Assembly (NCBI GenBank): GCA_025354065.1
Contig: JANXNM010000615.1
Location: 1 to 9,745, forward strand
DNA from: Synechococcales cyanobacterium 340R_concoct_173_sub
GTDB lineage: Bacteria > Cyanobacteriota > Cyanobacteriia > Leptolyngbyales > Leptolyngbyaceae
DNA length: 9,745 bases
Direction of reading: 5' to 3'
The notes under the pieces were generated by a model, which saw only the letters and a list, made by a program, of their open reading frames with translations, did no database searches and was not told where the DNA came from. Positions 1-6,109 of this stretch are shown here, piece by piece (the stretch's first letter is position 1; every line of letters starts with the position of its first letter). The position numbers and the translations under genes are program-made.

Positions 1-655
1 AAATCGTTTCTCCTATGTAGTCTCTCACGATCTAAAAGCCCCATTGCGTGGAATTTCCAATCTCGCAGGTTGGATTCAAGAAGATCTCCCCGCCACAGTC
101 AATCCAGATGTTCAAGCAAATTTAGAATTGATGCGATCGCGTGTATCTCGGATGGGTAGCTTGATCGATGGTTCCCTGGAATATGCGCGTGTCGGAAGAA
201 GTACTGAGGCGAATTTAGAAACATTTAGCGTCGAACAGCTACTTTCAGAAATAGTCGATTCGTTGAGCATTCCCGATAGTTTTGTCGTCGAACTACCCGC
301 CGAGCTACCGTCCATTAAGACCCATCGCATCTTGTTAAGTCAAGTTTTAGCAAATTTGATAGGGAACGCCTATAAACATCACAATTGTTCAGAGGGCAGA
401 ATTCAAATCACCGTTCAGTCTGATAGTAAGATATGGCGATTTAGTGTGACAGATGATGGTCCTGGGATCGCCCCAGAAAACCAAGAACGAGTATTTGATA
501 TTTTTAAAACAGTGTCAGATAACGATAAAAATAACACTGGGATCGGGCTATCGATCGTCAAGAAGCTGGTGGAAACTCATGGCGGCAAAATCACACTTGA
601 ATCTCAGATCGGCATAGGGACGACTTTTAATTTCAGTTGGATTGCCGAGATTTAA
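1..655 (+). CDS. Sensor histidine kinase, C-terminal part (5' end outside window)
   Basis: This is the transmitter core of a two-component histidine kinase, which autophosphorylates on His and passes the phosphate to a response regulator. The open frame runs from base 2 to the TAA at 653-655, giving 217 visible residues. The first residues contain the H-box YVVSHDLKAPLR, with the phospho-accepting His at 26-28. Next come a two-helix dimerisation segment and the HATPase_c domain: N-box NLIGNAYKH, G1 box DDGPGIAPE, F-box RVFDIF and G2 box NTGIGLSIVKKLVETHGG. All catalytic boxes look intact and the protein ends right after the ATPase fold, so no receiver domain is fused at the C-terminus. The N-terminal sensor domains lie upstream of the window, so the signal is unknown. 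A TTG at 44 is in frame, but starting there would remove the H-box, so it is not the true start. No response regulator is adjacent on the visible side. Confidence 0.95.
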   Translation, partial: NRFSYVVSHDLKAPLRGISNLAGWIQEDLPATVNPDVQANLELMRSRVSRMGSLIDGSLEYARVGRSTEANLETFSVEQLLSEIVDSLSIPDSFVVELPAELPSIKTHRILLSQVLANLIGNAYKHHNCSEGRIQITVQSDSKIWRFSVTDDGPGIAPENQERVFDIFKTVSDNDKNNTGIGLSIVKKLVETHGGKITLESQIGIGTTFNFSWIAEI

Positions 656-871
656 CGTTTGTAATCGTTCGTTCAGCTTATTAAACCTGTTACCTCTTAT
701 GACCTATCTCCAAGGCATAGAACCGGGTAGAGCTATTTAGAGCTTAAAAGCTGAGTCAACCTTGAACGATCGAATATAGGTTCAGACCCTACACTGAAGC
801 TATCGGTACGATGACGCTGGTAGTATACAAGTCTCGATTATTTTTCCTTCGTTCATTTTAGGTCAATTTTC

Positions 872-2155
872 ATGGGCAAATTTCTGAAATACGTCCGATC
901 GATTCCACTCTATCTTCAAATTGTGATTGCCTTAGGATTCGCTATAATCCTAGGAATTGCCTTAGGTGCTGGCAACGCAAGTCCCGAGATGAGAACTACG
1001 ATTGCTCAGTTAGCGCTGCCATCGAGCTTGATTTTGAAGGCACTCCGAACCCTAGCGACTCCGTTGATTTTGTTGGCCGTGTTGCATTCCTTTATGACTG
1101 CCTCTATTCCAGGGAACTCCGGTCGAAAACTAAGTTTGCTATTAATTACCAATACACTGGCCGCGATCGCGATCGGGTTGGGAGTTGCAAATGTCATGCA
1201 GCCCGGTCGTTGGGGCAAGATTGCGATCGCGCCATCATCTCAACCTCTCGGTAAGTCGTTGGATCCTTGGGGATTGCTGAATGATATGGTACCGGATTCA
1301 GTTGTGAAGCCACTCGTGGATAACAATGTATTGCAGTTGATTTTTGTGGCGTTGGCCTTTGGTATAGTTCTTCGCGGCATCAAAGCCAAACAAATAGAAA
1401 AAGGTTTGACGGATTACAAACCGATCGAGCAAACCATTTCAATCCTCTTTGACTCAGTAATTGGAATTTTGCATTGGGTGATTAATTGGGTTCCCTTGGC
1501 AGTCTTTGGAATTGTCGCGAAAACGATCGCATTGGAAGGATTTGAACCCTTTAAAAAACTGGGCGCGTTAGTAATTGCGGTATTGGTCGGTTTGTTTTTA
1601 CAAGCTTGCTATTATCTAGTGCGGATTAAGCTAGGCTCTTGGGTGAGTCCGATGCAGTTTTTGCGTCAAGGATCAGATCCATTAATTACCGCTTTTTCAA
1701 CCGCATCATCCACCGCAACAATGCCCATTACCTATGAGGCATTAATTCATAAATTCAAACTCCGAGAATCGTCAGCATCCTTGGGTTCACTGGTCGGCAG
1801 CAATTTCAATAATGATGGCACAGCACTCTATGAAGCGATGGCGGCATTGTTCATTTCGCAATTGCTAGGCTATGAACTCAGTGTTCCACAACAAATCACG
1901 GTGATGTTAACGTCTATTGTTGCATCAGTTGGGGCGGCTGGCATTCCAGAAGCAGGTCTTGTAACGATGACGCTGGTGTTTTCATCGGTTGGATTACCGA
2001 CTGAATATATTGCCTTATTGATCACTGTGGATTGGTTCCTCGATCGTGCCCGCACCGCCATTAATGTGATGGGGGATATGACGGTAAGCTGTCTTCTCGA
2101 TGGAAAGTCAAATTCATCTGATTTGTATAGTATAGAGGATACAAAATTAGAATGA
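872..2155 (+). CDS. Dicarboxylate/amino acid:cation symporter (DAACS/GltP family)
   Basis: A 427-residue inner-membrane secondary transporter of the sodium (or proton):dicarboxylate symporter family, which takes up glutamate, aspartate or C4-dicarboxylates. Hydrophobic segments alternate from residue 12 to about 405. The family signatures appear in order: the HP1 serine-rich tip STASSTATMP (276-285), the TM7 cation-site motif NNDGT (313-317, usually NMDGT), the HP2 tip GIPEAG (357-362) and the TM8 substrate site with D387, D391, R394, T395, N398 and D402. R394 corresponds to the GltPh Arg that binds the side-chain carboxylate, which supports an acidic substrate. A second Arg, R392, sits at the position used by animal EAATs, while HP1 lacks the Arg of GltPh. 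The ATG at 872 follows an AGGT at 860-863 and begins with the usual short amphipathic N-terminus. Exact substrate and coupling ion are inferred only from the family. Confidence 0.93.
   Translation: MGKFLKYVRSIPLYLQIVIALGFAIILGIALGAGNASPEMRTTIAQLALPSSLILKALRTLATPLILLAVLHSFMTASIPGNSGRKLSLLLITNTLAAIAIGLGVANVMQPGRWGKIAIAPSSQPLGKSLDPWGLLNDMVPDSVVKPLVDNNVLQLIFVALAFGIVLRGIKAKQIEKGLTDYKPIEQTISILFDSVIGILHWVINWVPLAVFGIVAKTIALEGFEPFKKLGALVIAVLVGLFLQACYYLVRIKLGSWVSPMQFLRQGSDPLITAFSTASSTATMPITYEALIHKFKLRESSASLGSLVGSNFNNDGTALYEAMAALFISQLLGYELSVPQQITVMLTSIVASVGAAGIPEAGLVTMTLVFSSVGLPTEYIALLITVDWFLDRARTAINVMGDMTVSCLLDGKSNSSDLYSIEDTKLE
1163..1230. repeat. HIP1 palindromes (GCGATCGC), representative pair
   Basis: Two copies of the cyanobacterial HIP1 octamer lie 60 bases apart inside the symporter gene (1163-1170 and 1223-1230). 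Further perfect copies were seen at 133-140, 2476-2483, 2913-2920, 7606-7613 and 9185-9192, plus many partial ones (CGATCG). The pattern is the main evidence that the window is cyanobacterial. Confidence 0.95.
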
Positions 2156-2157
2156 TT

Positions 2158-2200
2158 TGATTTAGTTGAATTTAGTTGAATTAAATTAGGTTGAATTAGA
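2158..2200. repeat. Short direct repeats, TTTAGTTGAA type
   Basis: Two perfect adjacent copies of TTTAGTTGAA lie at 2161-2170 and 2171-2180, followed by degenerate copies (TTAAATTAGG, TTGAATTAGA) up to about 2200. The array fills the 30-base gap between the convergent symporter and integrase genes. It runs into the integrase reading frame, where it supplies the stop codon and the last few residues (SNST). It does not fold as a GC-rich terminator. It may be a slippage-prone microsatellite or the scar of an earlier insertion. Confidence 0.7.
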
Positions 2201-3355
2201 TACCGATCGGCTGAGTGCAGCATTAACCGCCGCTTGCTGATCTCGTCTTGTGAGCCATTGGTGATACGTTTTAGTATGAACTGTCACCGAATGGCCCATC
2301 ATTTTCGCCGCTACCGTATCGGGCAATCCCACATGAATAGTTCGCACAGCCCAAGCATGACGCAAATCATAGGGTGAAAAGGGAATGTTATATCGCCGAA
2401 ATTGAGCTGTGACGCGCTGACCGACTGTTTGCAATGTAGTAGTTTCGAGACTAGTATTTACGTTTGGTAATAGGGGCGATCGCAATTCAAACTGGTCTAC
2501 CCATTCGGGATGAAAGGCCCATACTTCATGACTTCCTGTTTTAGTCGTAGACAGCACCTGCACTTGGTTTTCACCTTTTAACAAATCGCCATAATCACAG
2601 AAAAATACTTCATGATTTCTTAATCCAAATGCAGCCATCACACCATAAACATATTTCCATTTAGGATTAGGAATTTGGTTCCAATGATGCAGAATTTGAT
2701 CATCCGTTGGTAATTCGCGCGTTTTTTTCAACCGATCGAATCCTTGATTTCCAGCATATTTCCCTTTCAAATCATCCGCGATTTCCAATTGCATAAATGT
2801 TGCAAACGCCACCAACGCAATCACTCCAATTTGACGACTGCGAGATTTCGCCTCAATAGATTGTAATGTTTTACCGATCGCTTCAGACAATGAAAACGAT
2901 GGATTTTCACGAGCGATCGCTTCTAGTTTTCGCAGATAGGGTTCATAGGCACCCCGCCAAGTCGTTTTGGCTGAAGCAGGCTTTTGAGTTCGGTGAGTGG
3001 CGGCAAAGAATTCCTGTTCAAAGGCATCAATTTGCTGGGACAGTTCAAGATTAGTCAAGCGTTTTCCATCGATCGCATGGTCATAGTCTCGCCATTCAAA
3101 CAAATTTTGCATCAACTTCAGCGCCAATACTTTAGCTTCTTGCTCCGCTTGCTTAAGTCCGGCGATCGTAGCGGGAATCCCTAGGCTGAGGCGCTGCTGG
3201 GTCGGACGAAGCCGATCGCTTCCGGGACGCGGGGGGAGCGTCGATCGTAAAGCCAACCGACTGCCACGGCGCTCAAGCTGAACACTAAGCTGAGCAACTT
3301 TCAAGCGTTGGTTAATTTGAATGATTTTGAGATCGAGGGCAGTAAAGTCAGACAT
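2186..3355 (-). CDS. Tyrosine recombinase / site-specific integrase (cyanobacterial XerD-like)
   Basis: A 389-residue DNA strand-exchange enzyme of the phage integrase family. Residues about 30-130 resemble an arm-type or AP2-like DNA-binding region (RLALRSTLPPRPG, then LRPTQQRLSLGIPA), and a helical core-binding segment follows at about 130-215. The catalytic domain at about 215-370 shows the Box I Arg in AAFGLRNHEV (R246), a candidate catalytic Lys in TTKTGSHEVWA (K272), Box II as YDLRHAWAVR (Y329 and R332, where H-x-x-R is usual), the downstream His in MMGHSV (H355) and the nucleophile Y364 in TKTYHQWL. The active site is otherwise complete, so it is probably functional. No prophage genes, attachment site or element lie beside it. 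The start ATG at 3353-3355 has no clear Shine-Dalgarno sequence. It could be a remnant of an integrated element or a domesticated recombinase, and its role is not known from context. Confidence 0.9.
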   Translation of the reverse strand: MSDFTALDLKIIQINQRLKVAQLSVQLERRGSRLALRSTLPPRPGSDRLRPTQQRLSLGIPATIAGLKQAEQEAKVLALKLMQNLFEWRDYDHAIDGKRLTNLELSQQIDAFEQEFFAATHRTQKPASAKTTWRGAYEPYLRKLEAIARENPSFSLSEAIGKTLQSIEAKSRSRQIGVIALVAFATFMQLEIADDLKGKYAGNQGFDRLKKTRELPTDDQILHHWNQIPNPKWKYVYGVMAAFGLRNHEVFFCDYGDLLKGENQVQVLSTTKTGSHEVWAFHPEWVDQFELRSPLLPNVNTSLETTTLQTVGQRVTAQFRRYNIPFSPYDLRHAWAVRTIHVGLPDTVAAKMMGHSVTVHTKTYHQWLTRRDQQAAVNAALSRSVSNST

Positions 3356-3424
3356 TGAAATTTGGTGTAACAGAATAGAAATTTTAATAGAGATTTTATT
3401 TTAGCGATCGGGATGAGTTTTGCC

Positions 3425-3430
3425 TATAAT
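3425..3430 (+). promoter_or_regulatory. Candidate -10 box for the thioredoxin-like lipoprotein gene
   Basis: A perfect TATAAT at 3425-3430 would place transcription initiation near 3437, some 30 bases before the ATG at 3467. No good -35 match is present (the best-placed hexamer, TTAGCG at 3401-3406, is weak). The box lies downstream of an in-frame ATG at 3413, which argues that 3413 is not the translation start used by this promoter. Confidence 0.45.
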
Positions 3431-3466
3431 CCACTTAATACATTAATGCTTCTCATAGGTATCAAA

Positions 3467-3964
3467 ATGAACGCCTGCCGTTTTTCGATCGCAGCTATTC
3501 CGATCGCAGCTATTCTGCATCTTACAAGCTGCACCAATAACGCAGATATTCTTCCGAATAGCATCTCAAGTCCTGTCACTGCTGTTGAACAGGTGAATAC
3601 TGGAGCGATCGACGGCAAGGCACAATCGAAACTAGAAAAGCGATTGGTTTTGACAAAGACTTCCACCCCTCAGGCCATGCAGTTAGCCGCAACCCTCAAA
3701 AAAGCAAACGCAAAGGTCTACACCGCTTATTGGTGTCCCCATTGTCATGATCAAGGGGAACTGTTTGGTAAAGATGCCTTTGCGATCGTGGCCCCAATCG
3801 AATGTTCTAAAGACGGTAAAAACGCACAGGTGGCCCTATGTAGGGAAGCTTCAAATGCTGCAAATAAGGCCGGAGAAAAGTTTGGGTTTCCGACTTGGGA
3901 AATTAACGGTCAATACTATCCTGGAGTGAAAACATTAGATGAGTTGTCTGCGATCGTGAAATAA
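3467..3964 (+). CDS. Thioredoxin-like CPHC lipoprotein (related to the VKOR-associated Trx domain)
   Basis: A 165-residue predicted exported lipoprotein of thioredoxin-like fold. The N-terminus MNACRFSIAA... is a signal peptide ending in the lipobox LTSC, which would lipidate C22. The mature protein has a flexible linker to about residue 65, then a redox domain with VYTAYWCPHC (C90 and C93), a second pair of cysteines in IECSKDG and VALCREA (C113, C125), and the cis-proline loop GFPTWEINGQYYPG around P142. This resembles the Trx-like domain fused to or paired with vitamin K epoxide reductase homologues in cyanobacteria and plants, which introduces or relays disulfides in periplasm or thylakoid lumen. 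The ATG at 3467 is preferred over an in-frame ATG at 3413 because it places the signal peptide at the very N-terminus and lies downstream of the TATAAT at 3425. No VKOR gene is adjacent. The fold is confident; the partner is inferred. Confidence 0.88.
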   Translation: MNACRFSIAAIPIAAILHLTSCTNNADILPNSISSPVTAVEQVNTGAIDGKAQSKLEKRLVLTKTSTPQAMQLAATLKKANAKVYTAYWCPHCHDQGELFGKDAFAIVAPIECSKDGKNAQVALCREASNAANKAGEKFGFPTWEINGQYYPGVKTLDELSAIVK

Positions 3965-4048
3965 AATTAGTGAAATAAAGCTCTTACTGAGAATGTTCTT
4001 CATAAATTCAGCCGCGATCGAAATGTGCCTATCAGGAAAATCTAAAGG

Positions 4049-4942
4049 ATGTCAAAATTTCCCCACGATGACTTCGCCAAAGCCTACCTAACCGAACTAC
4101 TCAGCACCATTGGAAAAGCCACCCCAAATCACCCACTCAAAAACGAAACTCGACTTGCCGATTTATGGTTTGAAATCAATCCAAAATTTGCCGAAAAACG
4201 TTATGAATTGGGACTCCTAGGTGAACTTCTAACCCGCGATGCATTAATCGAAGTGTTCCGAAATCCCGCCACTCCAGTTGAAATTAGAACCTGTCAAAGC
4301 AAACTCTCCACCCTAGAAACTGAACTCCTCAACAAAGCAAAGCGAAACAAGGAAACGCTCTCAGAATATCAACTCCCATACCTCTGGCTAATCATGCCCA
4401 CCGCCTCCGAAAACATCCATGAGGGCTTTGGTACGATCGGCACCGAAATTTCAGGCACATACCATCTCCCATCTTTACAACGCACCGGACTAATCATCGT
4501 CCACCAACTCCCAAAAACTGAAAACACCCTTTTCCTAAGAGTTCTAGGCAGAGCCGGGGAACAACGACGGGCGATCGAAGAAGTTATCCAACACCCAGTT
4601 TCACCGCTCTATACTAGTATTGAAGAACTGCTTGCCAACTATCGAACCGACTTAGAAAACCTTCGACCCATCACACCCGAAGAAGAGGAACTGATCATGA
4701 ATCTATCCACCGCTTATCTCAAAAAACGCGAAGAATGGAAACAAGAAGGTATCGAGTCTGGAATCTCACAAGGGATTTCACAAGGGATTTCACAAGGGAT
4801 TAGCATAGGGCGACAACAGAATAGCTATGAAGTAGCCGCTAACCTTTTCAAGGAAGGATTATCTGTGGAATTTATCATGAAAGTTACGGGACTAACAGCA
4901 GCTCAGATCCAAAGCATCACGATCCAAGCTACTGAAACATAA
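4049..4942 (+). CDS. Cyanobacterial multicopy protein of unknown function with GISQ repeats
   Basis: A 297-residue soluble protein. I recognise the pattern (start FPHDDFAKAYLTELL, then FRNPATPVEIRTC, LPYLWLIMPTAS and a C-terminal charged tail with short repeats) as a family found in many copies in filamentous cyanobacteria. Members are usually annotated as hypothetical, or misleadingly as flagellar assembly protein H. The N-terminal 230 residues look like one globular domain. Residues about 223-240 are charged, followed by three perfect GISQ tetrapeptides and one GISI (238-253), then a short helical C-terminal segment (residues 262-289, including LFKEGLSVEFIMKVTGLTAA) like that of Rpn/PD-(D/E)XK-type transposase-related proteins. 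The relationship to nucleases is an inference: I cannot point to a clear catalytic motif. An AAAGG directly precedes the ATG. It lies 84 bases after the lipoprotein gene and 110 before obg, so an operon is not evident. Confidence 0.8.
   Translation: MSKFPHDDFAKAYLTELLSTIGKATPNHPLKNETRLADLWFEINPKFAEKRYELGLLGELLTRDALIEVFRNPATPVEIRTCQSKLSTLETELLNKAKRNKETLSEYQLPYLWLIMPTASENIHEGFGTIGTEISGTYHLPSLQRTGLIIVHQLPKTENTLFLRVLGRAGEQRRAIEEVIQHPVSPLYTSIEELLANYRTDLENLRPITPEEEELIMNLSTAYLKKREEWKQEGIESGISQGISQGISQGISIGRQQNSYEVAANLFKEGLSVEFIMKVTGLTAAQIQSITIQATET
4760..4807 (+). repeat. 12-bp in-frame tandem repeat encoding GISQ
   Basis: Four consecutive 12-base units: GGAATCTCACAA (4760-4771), two identical GGGATTTCACAA (4772-4783, 4784-4795) and a diverged GGGATTAGCATA (4796-4807). 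The unit length is a multiple of three and starts on a codon boundary, so each unit adds one Gly-Ile-Ser-Gln/Ile tetrapeptide to the protein. Two units are identical at DNA level, which suggests recent duplication by replication slippage. Confidence 0.95.
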
Positions 4943-4988
4943 CTTCTTCAAAAGATTACTGCCTTAATTCCCAAAAGATCTCACATTT

Positions 4989-5018
4989 TTGCCTTTATAA
5001 TACAAAATCCGATATGAT
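4989..5018 (+). promoter_or_regulatory. Candidate promoter for obg
   Basis: The AT-rich gap before obg carries TTGCCT (4989-4994), an 18-base spacer and TATGAT (5013-5018), a plausible sigma-70-type -35/-10 pair. A perfect TATAAT also lies at 4996-5001 but has no -35 match at the right distance. Either would start transcription within about 45 bases of the ATG at 5053, so obg need not depend on read-through from the gene at 4049. Confidence 0.4.
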
Positions 5019-5052
5019 ACCAGACTAAAACCGTTTTCAACAACCATCTCCC

Positions 5053-6108
5053 ATGCAATTCATCGACCAAGCTGAAATCCAAGTAATCGCAGGCAACGGC
5101 GGCGATGGCATGGTGTCGTTCCGGCGCGAAAAATATGTGCCTACAGGCGGACCCAGCGGCGGCAATGGCGGATGGGGCGGCGATGTCATTCTGCAAGCCA
5201 ACGAAAATCTTCAGACCCTGCTCGACTTCCGTTATCAACGCATCATCAAAGGGGAAGACGGAACAAAAGGCGGAATCAAAGATTGCACTGGACCCTCGGG
5301 AAACGATCGGATTGTAGAAGTCCCCTGTGGCACCATGATTTTTGATGCGGAAACCGGAGAACTAATCGGCGACTTAACCGAACACGGAGAACTGCTTCCA
5401 GTCGCTAAAGGGGGTAAAGGCGGACTCGGGAATGCAGCCTTCCTAACTAACAGCAACCGTGCCCCAGAACGATCGCAACCCGGCCAAGAAGGCACCTCAC
5501 GTCAGCTTCGGCTCGAACTCAAGCTCTTGGCCGAAGTCGGGATCATCGGCTTACCCAACGCTGGCAAATCGACCCTAATTTCCGCACTCTCTTCTGCCCG
5601 CCCCAAGGTCGCAGACTATCCCTTCACTACCCTTGTCCCCAACCTCGGCGTAGTCCGTAAGCCCTCCGGTGACGGAACAGTATTTGCAGATATTCCTGGA
5701 CTCGTGGAAGGCGCACACATGGGCATTGGACTGGGCCACGACTTCTTGCGTCACGTCGAACGGACCCGTGTCTTATTGCATTTGGTAGACATCACCAGCG
5801 AAGATCCGATCGGAGCCTACACCACCATTCAGCATGAGTTAACGGCCTACCGTCCTGAACTTGCCGAGCGTCCACAAATCGTCGCATTTAATAAACTGGA
5901 TGCGCTAGATTCTGAAGATCCAATGATCGCAGAACTTACAGAACAGCTCGAAGCAGCTAGCCAAAGTCAGGTGTTCCTAATTTCTGGCGTGAGTCGATTG
6001 GGGTTAGATGTTTTAATGCGCAAGGTTTGGAGTGTTCTGGACTTTGACAATGAGAATGCTTTGGATGACTACGGCATTCCACTCCACTTATCAAATTCGA
6101 CCCAATAA
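5053..6108 (+). CDS. obg: GTPase Obg (CgtA), ribosome-assembly GTPase
   Basis: A 351-residue Obg/CgtA GTPase, an essential P-loop GTPase that binds the 50S subunit and acts in ribosome maturation and stress signalling. Residues 1 to about 160 form the glycine-rich Obg fold (start MQFIDQAEIQVIAGNGGDG, with many GG turns). The G domain follows: G1 GLPNAGKST from residue 166, the switch I/G2 segment YPFTTLVPNLGVV, G3 DIPGL from 213, G4 NKLD at 280-283 and the G5-like SGVS near 316. It ends soon after the G domain and lacks the OCT domain found in some other bacteria, which matches the usual length in cyanobacteria. The ATG at 5053 begins exactly at the conserved N-terminus; no Shine-Dalgarno sequence is visible. 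Its stop (6106-6108) is one base from the end of the convergent gene. Confidence 0.98.
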   Translation: MQFIDQAEIQVIAGNGGDGMVSFRREKYVPTGGPSGGNGGWGGDVILQANENLQTLLDFRYQRIIKGEDGTKGGIKDCTGPSGNDRIVEVPCGTMIFDAETGELIGDLTEHGELLPVAKGGKGGLGNAAFLTNSNRAPERSQPGQEGTSRQLRLELKLLAEVGIIGLPNAGKSTLISALSSARPKVADYPFTTLVPNLGVVRKPSGDGTVFADIPGLVEGAHMGIGLGHDFLRHVERTRVLLHLVDITSEDPIGAYTTIQHELTAYRPELAERPQIVAFNKLDALDSEDPMIAELTEQLEAASQSQVFLISGVSRLGLDVLMRKVWSVLDFDNENALDDYGIPLHLSNSTQ

Positions 6109-6109
6109 A

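Noticed and set aside
656..871. The 216-base gap before the symporter was searched for promoter, small RNA or riboswitch structure.
   Set aside because: Only short repeats (AGAGCT twice) and 5-bp inverted repeats (TTCAG/CTGAA) were seen; no -35/-10 pair with acceptable spacing.
808..1977. A 14-base word, ACGATGACGCTGGT, occurs upstream of the symporter (808-821) and again inside it (1964-1977).
   Set aside because: One chance match of this length is not improbable in a window of nearly 10 kb, and the flanks diverge at once. The second copy is explained by coding sequence.
1870..2223. Open frame of 117 codons on the minus strand over the symporter 3' end.
   Set aside because: It overlaps the strongly conserved TM7-TM8 coding region and has low-complexity, unfamiliar sequence.
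3413..3466. Upstream in-frame ATG at 3413 as start of the thioredoxin-like protein.
   Set aside because: It would put 18 extra residues before a clear lipoprotein signal peptide and would begin upstream of the TATAAT at 3425.
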